Assembly (NCBI GenBank): GCA_963706605.1
Contig: OY970165.1
Span: 1,798,001-1,862,000 of the forward strand
Reading direction: 5' to 3'
Length of the DNA: 64,000 nt
From: VRUE01 sp963706605
Lineage (GTDB): Bacteria; Actinomycetota; Thermoleophilia; Solirubrobacterales; 70-9
In this document: piece by piece, positions 59,425 through 64,000 of the stretch
Numbering within the stretch: the first letter of the stretch is position 1
Layout: every line of letters starts with the position of its first letter
The notes under the pieces: generated by a model
What the model was told of the DNA's origin: nothing
The model's database searches: none
Seen by the model: the letters and a program-made list of their open reading frames with translations, nothing else
Translations under genes and position numbers: made by a program

Positions 59425-60870
59425 TCAGTGCCACTCCTCGCGACGGGTCTCGCCATCGGGGCCGAGCACGATGTGGATGCCGTCGAGCTCGGGATCGGTG
59501 CGGGGCCGATCGGCGCGTAGGTGGCCGCCGCGCGACTCTGCCCGTTCGAGGGCGCTGGTTGCGATCGCCCCGGCGAGCGGGTAGGGATCGTCACGAAGCT
59601 CGCGTAGCTGGTTGGGGCGTCGCAGGGGACCCGCGAGACGCCAAACGGCCTCGCGGGTGGCGTCGGTCGGGGGCTCAAAGCGCCACTCCGACAGCGGCGG
59701 GAGGGCGGGTGCGGCGCTCTCCTCCACAGCGGCGCGGGCGGCCCGGCTGCCGAACACGAAGCACTCGCTCAACGAGTTGGAGGCGAGCCGGTTGGCGCCG
59801 TGCAGTCCCGTGCAGGAGGCCTCGCCGACCGCGTAGAGACCCGGCAGCGAGGAGCGGCCGTCGAGGTCGACGGCGATCCCACCCATCATGTAGTGGGCTG
59901 CCGGCGAGACCGGGACCGGTTCGGATGCCGGGTCGAGCCCCGCCTCACCGAGCGACTCGAAGACGTTCGGGAAGCGATTGGGGTCGAGTCCGCGCAGGTC
60001 GATCCGCACGTCGTTGCCCCCGTCGACCTCGATCCGATCGAGAATCGCCGCGGTGACGGCGTCGCGGGGCGCGAGCTCGTCGGTGAAGCGGCGACCGGAG
60101 GCGTCGAGCAGGGTGGCGCCCTCGCCGCGTACGGCCTCGGTGATCAGCAGGCCGTCGAAGCGACTGCCGGGCAGGGCCAGCGCGGTTGGGTGGAACTGGC
60201 AGAACTCGAGGTCGGCGAGCTCGGCCCCCGCGGCGGCCGCGATCGTCGGCCCGGCCCCGATCGCGCCCCAGGGATTGGTGGTGCGGCGCCAGAGCGCCGC
60301 GGCTCCGCCCGTCGCGACCACCGTCGCGGCGGCGGCGATCGGTCCGGCGTCGGTGAGCAGCCCGTGGCAGCGTTCGTCGTCGCTCCACAGCGCCACGGCC
60401 GAGGTCCGCTCGCGCACGGCGATTCGCTGCTCGGCGGCGACCATGGCTGCCAGCTTCGAGGTGATCTCATGTCCGGTCTGACTGCCGCCCGCGTGGACGA
60501 TGCGCCGCCGCGTGTGGCCACCCTCCAATCCCAGCGCCAGCCCGCCCTCGGGATCGAGGTCGAAGGCGACGCCGCGCTCGCGCAGCTCTCGCACCGCGTC
60601 CGGTGCCTCCTCGACCAGCGCCTGTACGGCCGAGTGCCGACAGAGACCGCGCCCGGCGGCGATCGTGTCGGCGGCGTGCTGGGCGGGTGAGTCGCCTGGC
60701 TCGAGCGCCGCGGCAAGGCCACCCTGGGCCCAGAAGCTGGCGCTCTGTGAGAGCGGCGTGCGAGAGATCACGCAGACCGCGGCGCCGTGCTCGGCCGCGC
60801 GCAACGCCGTCCAGAGCCCAGCCGCCCCGCCACCGACGACGGCGACGTCGCACTCGGCCTCTGCGGCTAT
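59425..60870 (-). CDS. nadB: L-aspartate oxidase, first step of NAD synthesis (start codon unusual)
   Basis: FAD enzyme oxidising aspartate to iminoaspartate for quinolinate synthesis. The FAD loop reads DVAVVGGGAAGLWTALRAAE. Active-site regions: SASFWAQGGLAAAL, FHPTALALPGSRFDGLLITE, AVRGEGATLLD and SPAAHYMMGGIAVDLDGRSS. No ATG, GTG or TTG exists in frame before the FAD loop; the first TTG (60804) would delete it. The best guess is ATA at 60870, which has GAGAGG upstream and overlaps the stop of the preceding gene; CTG at 60915 is a second option. nadA and nadC are not in this window. Confidence 0.85.
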   Translation of the reverse strand: MAAEAECDVAVVGGGAAGLWTALRAAEHGAAVCVISRTPLSQSASFWAQGGLAAALEPGDSPAQHAADTIAAGRGLCRHSAVQALVEEAPDAVRELRERGVAFDLDPEGGLALGLEGGHTRRRIVHAGGSQTGHEITSKLAAMVAAEQRIAVRERTSAVALWSDDERCHGLLTDAGPIAAAATVVATGGAAALWRRTTNPWGAIGAGPTIAAAAGAELADLEFCQFHPTALALPGSRFDGLLITEAVRGEGATLLDASGRRFTDELAPRDAVTAAILDRIEVDGGNDVRIDLRGLDPNRFPNVFESLGEAGLDPASEPVPVSPAAHYMMGGIAVDLDGRSSLPGLYAVGEASCTGLHGANRLASNSLSECFVFGSRAARAAVEESAAPALPPLSEWRFEPPTDATREAVWRLAGPLRRPNQLRELRDDPYPLAGAIATSALERAESRGGHLRADRPRTDPELDGIHIVLGPDGETRREEWH

Positions 60871-61304
60871 CGCCGTGCCTCTCGCCTGATCGCCTCTACC
60901 TGGCCTCGCAGCCAGGCGGCGGCCGCTTCGCGGGCACGGGCCTCGACGTCGGCGTTCGTGCCCTCGGCGGTGGCGGCGCGTCGCTCGGCTTCCGCGACGC
61001 GTTTCTCGGCTGATTCAGTTTGCGCCTCGATCTCGGCAAGGCGGCTCTCCGCCGTGGAGATCGCCCCGTCTCTGGCGGCGCGCTCGCGCTCCAGCTCCTC
61101 GGCGTGCTCGCGTCGCATCCTCTCCAGCTCTTCCGCGCCGTGCTGCCGCGCCTTCTCCAGATCCACTTCAAGTGCTCGGATCTCCGCGGTGGCTCGCTCT
61201 TCGGCCGCGGCTGCGGCCTTCACCGCGTCCTGCAAGCGCCGCTCGGCCGCTTCGGTCTTCGCGCCGAGGTCCTCGCTGCCGGGGTCGACTTTTCCCTCGC
61301 TCAT
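60867..61304 (-). CDS. coiled-coil protein, 145 aa
   Basis: Almost entirely Ala/Glu/Arg-rich heptads (AERRLQDAVKAAAAAEERAT, EELERMRREHAEELERERAA), one long coiled coil, no membrane segment. ATG at 61304; overlaps nadB. Possibly a scaffold or membrane-associated organiser; not recognised as a named family. Confidence 0.7.
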   Translation of the reverse strand: MSEGKVDPGSEDLGAKTEAAERRLQDAVKAAAAAEERATAEIRALEVDLEKARQHGAEELERMRREHAEELERERAARDGAISTAESRLAEIEAQTESAEKRVAEAERRAATAEGTNADVEARAREAAAAWLRGQVEAIRREARR

Positions 61305-61311
61305 CCGAGGC

Positions 61312-62280
61312 TCAATCTATTACTTGATGACCATCCGGCCGCTCCTGGCCGAGAACGGCGCGGTAGGCCTCGATCGTTCGCTCCGCCATCCGCCTGGCCG
61401 ACAACGCAGAGGCGCGGACGGCGCCCTCGACCCGCGGGTCCGGCGCCTCCAGGTGTGGACGGACGGCGTCGTTCCAGGCGCCGGCGTCGAACGGGGCGCA
61501 CAGGGTTCCCTCCACTCCTTTCAGTGCAAAGGGGGCGACGCCGACCGGAGTCGAGAGGACCGCCACGTCGCAGGCCAGCGCCTCGACGCAGACGAGCCCG
61601 AAGCCCTCGTAGTCGGAGGTGACCAACACCGCGTTGGCGGCGTTGACCCAGAGCGGCATCTGGTCGGGATCGATCGAGCCGCCGGTCAGCAGCTCCGCTC
61701 CCGCCATCGCCGCCAGCTCGGTCGCCCGATCGGCGCGCTTCTCGTGCCGATCGGGATTGGCCGGGAAGAGCAGGTAGCGGCCGTCGGGGTCGAGGCCCAG
61801 CCGCCGCCGCGCCTCGGAGCGCGGAATCGGGTGAAAGCGGCGCAGATCGGGCCCGCAGGGCAGGACCGCGGCGCCGGGAACGCGGGGCAGCCCGGGCCGC
61901 TCTGCCTCGGGTGCGAACAGGGCCCGCGAGACGGTGGCGACGAGGTCGACCCGCGGGGCGAGAAAGCGGGAGAGCCGACCGACCACGGGGTGGCGGACGT
62001 CGGTGCCGTGGAAGGTGACGACGAGCGGCCGGGCGCCGGCCAACAGCCCGGACCAGGCGGTGAGGCCGTAGTGGACATGGACGAGGTCGAAGCGCTCGCG
62101 GCGCAGCAGCCGTCGCAGCCGCAGGCCGGCGGGGACGTAGTGGCTGGAGCCGGGCGGGAAGCTGAACACCTCGACCTCGACGCCGAGGCGGCGGATCTCC
62201 TCGACCTGGTCGCGGACCCAGCGACCACGTTGTGGCGCCGAGGCGTCCGGGGTGAAGTTGGTGACGACCAGGACCCGCAT
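61312..62280 (-). CDS. glycosyltransferase family 4-type
   Basis: 322 residues from the ATG at 62280. GT-B fold: MRVLVVTNFTPDASAPQRGR, LVHVHYGLTAWSGLLAG, VVTFHGTDVRH, ILFPANPDRHEKR-type segment (LLFPANPDRHEKRADRA), and the C-terminal EGFGLVCVEALACDVAVLST donor-binding motif (E-x7-E). Transfers a sugar from a nucleotide donor, probably in surface polysaccharide or glycolipid making. A longer frame to 62406 is not supported. Confidence 0.9.
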   Translation of the reverse strand: MRVLVVTNFTPDASAPQRGRWVRDQVEEIRRLGVEVEVFSFPPGSSHYVPAGLRLRRLLRRERFDLVHVHYGLTAWSGLLAGARPLVVTFHGTDVRHPVVGRLSRFLAPRVDLVATVSRALFAPEAERPGLPRVPGAAVLPCGPDLRRFHPIPRSEARRRLGLDPDGRYLLFPANPDRHEKRADRATELAAMAGAELLTGGSIDPDQMPLWVNAANAVLVTSDYEGFGLVCVEALACDVAVLSTPVGVAPFALKGVEGTLCAPFDAGAWNDAVRPHLEAPDPRVEGAVRASALSARRMAERTIEAYRAVLGQERPDGHQVID

Positions 62281-62425
62281 CGGGCGCTGAGCGTATCCGC
62301 AGCCGCCGCCGGCGGCCGGGTTGTTTCTGAGATTTGACATATCGGCGCCAGAGTTGGCCCAATCGCGTCTAGACCCGTGACGCGGGGCATTGCAGCATCG
62401 GGCCAAACCCGAGAAGGAGGCTTCG

Positions 62426-62674
62426 ATGATCTACGCGCTGATGGGCTTCGCGCACACCGCGATCGAGCGGCGGGTGCGGGCGATTCGTGCCCTCGCCGGG
62501 GGTGAGAGAGGGCAGGGCACGGTCGAGTACGTCGGCCTGATCCTGCTCGTCTCCCTGCTGATGGTCGGGATGGTCGCGGCGATGAAGGGATTTAACGGCA
62601 AACAGGGCACCGAGTTGGCCGGGGTGATCGTCGACAAGATCAAGGAGGCGGTCGACAAGGTGACGTTCAAATGA
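62426..62674 (+). CDS. Flp/Fap-type pilin-like protein, 82 aa
   Basis: ATG at 62426 with AGGAGG. Prepilin-type site GERGQGTVEYVGLILLVSLL: cleavage expected after the Gly of the GQGTVEY segment, with the conserved Glu at +5 and a hydrophobic helix. Short C-terminus. Class III type IVb (Tad) pilins look like this, but no Tad secretion genes are nearby. Confidence 0.8.
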   Translation: MIYALMGFAHTAIERRVRAIRALAGGERGQGTVEYVGLILLVSLLMVGMVAAMKGFNGKQGTELAGVIVDKIKEAVDKVTFK

Positions 62675-62802
62675 GGCTGGGAGAGGGGCGGCTCGCATTG
62701 CGGGCCGCCCCGCACGGAACGCCCCTGGTGCCGCCGGGGAGTCGGTTGTCGGCGGCGGGGCCCGCGATTTTGACCGACGCCAGGGTTATGCTGTATTCCA
62801 GC

Positions 62803-63039
62803 ATGAAGCATAGAACCCAGCTATATCTCGACGAGGGGCAGTACCGGTGGCTGCGGCAGCGGGCTGGGAAGTCCGGCAGCATCGCGGCGGTCGTGCGCGA
62901 GCTGATCGACGCCGAGCGAGCTCGCCTCGCCGATCCCGCCGCTGATCCATTGCTCCGCTTTCTGGTCGACGAGTCGCCCGGGCACGGTCGTGACGGCACC
63001 AGTGTGGCCACGTTGGACCGCGACATCTACGGGCCATGA
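62803..63039 (+). CDS. ribbon-helix-helix antitoxin (VapB-like)
   Basis: 78 residues. MKHRTQLYLDEGQYRWLRQR, AGKSGSIAAVVRELIDAERA fits the CopG/RHH fold. ATG at 62803; an in-frame ATG at 62788 adds five residues. Binds the toxin and probably its own promoter. ATGA overlap with the PIN toxin gene. Confidence 0.85.
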   Translation: MKHRTQLYLDEGQYRWLRQRAGKSGSIAAVVRELIDAERARLADPAADPLLRFLVDESPGHGRDGTSVATLDRDIYGP

Positions 63040-63449
63040 GGTCGGTGTTCGTGGACACCAGCGCCTTCGTCGCGCTGCGCAACGGATCCGAGGCCGAGCA
63101 CGAGCGGGCGCGGAAGGCGCTCGCGAGCCTGATCGAGGCGGGCGCGACCCTGTTCACCTCCAACTACGTCTTTGCTGAGACCTACACGGCGCTGCTGGTC
63201 AGGGTCGGGCGCGAGGAGGCGATCGAGTGGGGGCGTCGCTTTCGTGCCGGCGCGGCGATCGAGCTGGTGCGATTGGAGCAGGACGTGGAGGACGAGGCCT
63301 GGGAGATCCTCGAGCGCCATCGCGACAAGCGCTGGAGCTATGTCGACGCGACCTCCTTTGCGCTGATCGAGCGCGACGGCGGCGGTGAGGCGTTTGCCTT
63401 CGACGCCCATTTCGCTCAGCGCGGGTTGCGTGTCCTGCCCGAGCAATAG
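63036..63449 (+). CDS. PIN-domain toxin (VapC-like ribonuclease)
   Basis: 137 residues. Acidic active-site positions in FVDTSAFVAL (Asp7), FAETYTALL (Glu), SYVDATSFALIE (Asp) and FDAHFAQRG (Asp). Cleaves RNA; kept in check by the RHH protein. ATGA overlap with the antitoxin gene (63036-63039). Confidence 0.9.
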   Translation: MRSVFVDTSAFVALRNGSEAEHERARKALASLIEAGATLFTSNYVFAETYTALLVRVGREEAIEWGRRFRAGAAIELVRLEQDVEDEAWEILERHRDKRWSYVDATSFALIERDGGGEAFAFDAHFAQRGLRVLPEQ

Positions 63450-63498
63450 GGGAGCAGGCTCGGCGCCAAACCGTGCCCGCTCGTGACAGACTCGCGCC

Positions 63499-64000
63499 AT
63501 GCCAGCCTCGCGCAGCTATGACCGGGCGCAAGCCGACATCCGGCCGGTCGACATCGACCCTGGGTTTGTCGCCACCGCCGACGGCTCGGCGCTGATCTCG
63601 ATCGGCAAGACGAGGGTGATCTGCACCGCCTCGGTCAACGAGTCGGTGCCCAAATGGATGCAGGGCCGCGGCAAAGGCTGGGTCACCGCCGAGTACGCGA
63701 TGCTGCCTGCCTCGACCGGTGATCGCAAGGCGCGCGACATCTCCAAGGGCCGCCAGGATGGCCGCGGGGTGGAGATCCAGCGGCTGATCGGGCGCTCGTT
63801 GCGTGTCGTCGTCGACTTCAAGGCGCTGGGCGAACGCAGCGTCTACGTCGATTGCGACGTGCTGCAGGCCGACGGTGGTACCCGCTGCGCGGCGATCACT
63901 GGCGGTTACGTCGCCTTGCGGCTTGCCTTCCAGAAGCTGCTCGACGCGAAAAAGATCGAGACGATGCCGTTGAACGGATCGGTGGCCGCGGTCAGCGTCG
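63499..64000 (+). CDS. rph: ribonuclease PH (3' end beyond window)
   Basis: First 167 codons of the phosphorolytic 3'-tRNA-trimming RNase. MPASRSYDRAQADIRPVDID, GKTRVICTASVNESVPKWMQ, GRGKGWVTAEYAMLPASTGD, GRQDGRGVEIQRLIGRSLR, and the phosphate-site region DCDVLQADGGTRCAAITGGY are textbook for the family. The frame is open at the window end. Confidence 0.96.
   Translation, partial: MPASRSYDRAQADIRPVDIDPGFVATADGSALISIGKTRVICTASVNESVPKWMQGRGKGWVTAEYAMLPASTGDRKARDISKGRQDGRGVEIQRLIGRSLRVVVDFKALGERSVYVDCDVLQADGGTRCAAITGGYVALRLAFQKLLDAKKIETMPLNGSVAAVSV

Noticed and set aside
1..64000. CRISPR arrays, tRNA/rRNA genes, insertion sequences and integrases
   Set aside because: I looked for spaced direct repeats, cloverleaf ends and transposase/integrase motifs and saw none; tools such as tRNAscan-SE and ISfinder would be needed to exclude them.

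Overview
The window is GC-rich chromosomal DNA with dense, often overlapping genes and GTG/TTG starts. Its content points to an actinobacterium, most likely of the Thermoleophilia (Solirubrobacter/Conexibacter-like). The clues are a suf cluster with an Rrf2 regulator and a Rieske protein, an actinobacterial CysO/Mec sulfur-carrier module, a wax-ester/diacylglycerol acyltransferase, a homologue of mycobacterial Rv0577, and a series of giant secreted Fn3/beta-propeller-like proteins interleaved with TetR regulators. The taxonomic assignment is inference; no rRNA or tRNA gene was seen.

Layout. 0-5.6 kb: an AddAB-like helicase/nuclease pair on the minus strand, with the helicase cut by the window edge. 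5.7-9.0 kb: small housekeeping and hypothetical genes (secreted protein, HAD phosphatase, GNAT, MIP18-type Fe-S factor). 9.0-15.3 kb: a more AT-rich accessory segment with two divergent paralogous winged-helix regulators, an RTX-repeat secreted protein, a small secreted protein and about 0.8 kb of decayed DNA. This segment is bracketed by two copies of the 3' end of the MIP18-type gene, and the decayed part also holds a scrap of the addB-like gene. 15.4-20.7 kb: orphan nucleotidyltransferase, FxsA, Fic protein with a likely operator, acyltransferase, ispH, a thioredoxin-fold protein. 20.8-23.3 kb: a cupredoxin-like/membrane-protein operon whose last gene carries a frameshift. 23.4-31.0 kb: the suf Fe-S assembly cluster (sufR-sufC-sufS, sufU, Rieske-sufB-sufD), interrupted by two plus-strand genes. 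31-35.8 kb: MFS exporter, two-component pair, HtpX, TetR.

36.1-48.9 kb: a translationally coupled operon of three giant secreted proteins and a 95-residue secreted peptide, running directly into three TetR genes. The promoter of the operon and the promoter of the middle TetR gene share an identical 23-bp block inside a longer ungapped similarity. 48.9-52.2 kb: a complete MoeZ-CysO-CysM-Mec cysteine-biosynthesis module, in which two promoters share a dyad motif. 52.2-55.7 kb: CrtA-like oxygenase, TetR, cupin, a truncated SRPBCC gene and two hypotheticals. 55.8-59.4 kb: hydantoinase B/A genes separated by a perfect 50-bp palindrome. 59.4-64 kb: L-aspartate oxidase (no usual start codon visible), coiled-coil protein, glycosyltransferase, Flp-type pilin, VapBC, and the start of RNase PH.

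The most noteworthy items are the surface-protein operon with its shared C-terminal Cys/basic tail and shared TetR-type promoter, the paired dyad operators of the suf cluster, the dyad shared by the CysO-pathway promoters, the duplicated 3' gene end around the 9-15 kb accessory segment, and the 50-bp perfect palindrome.
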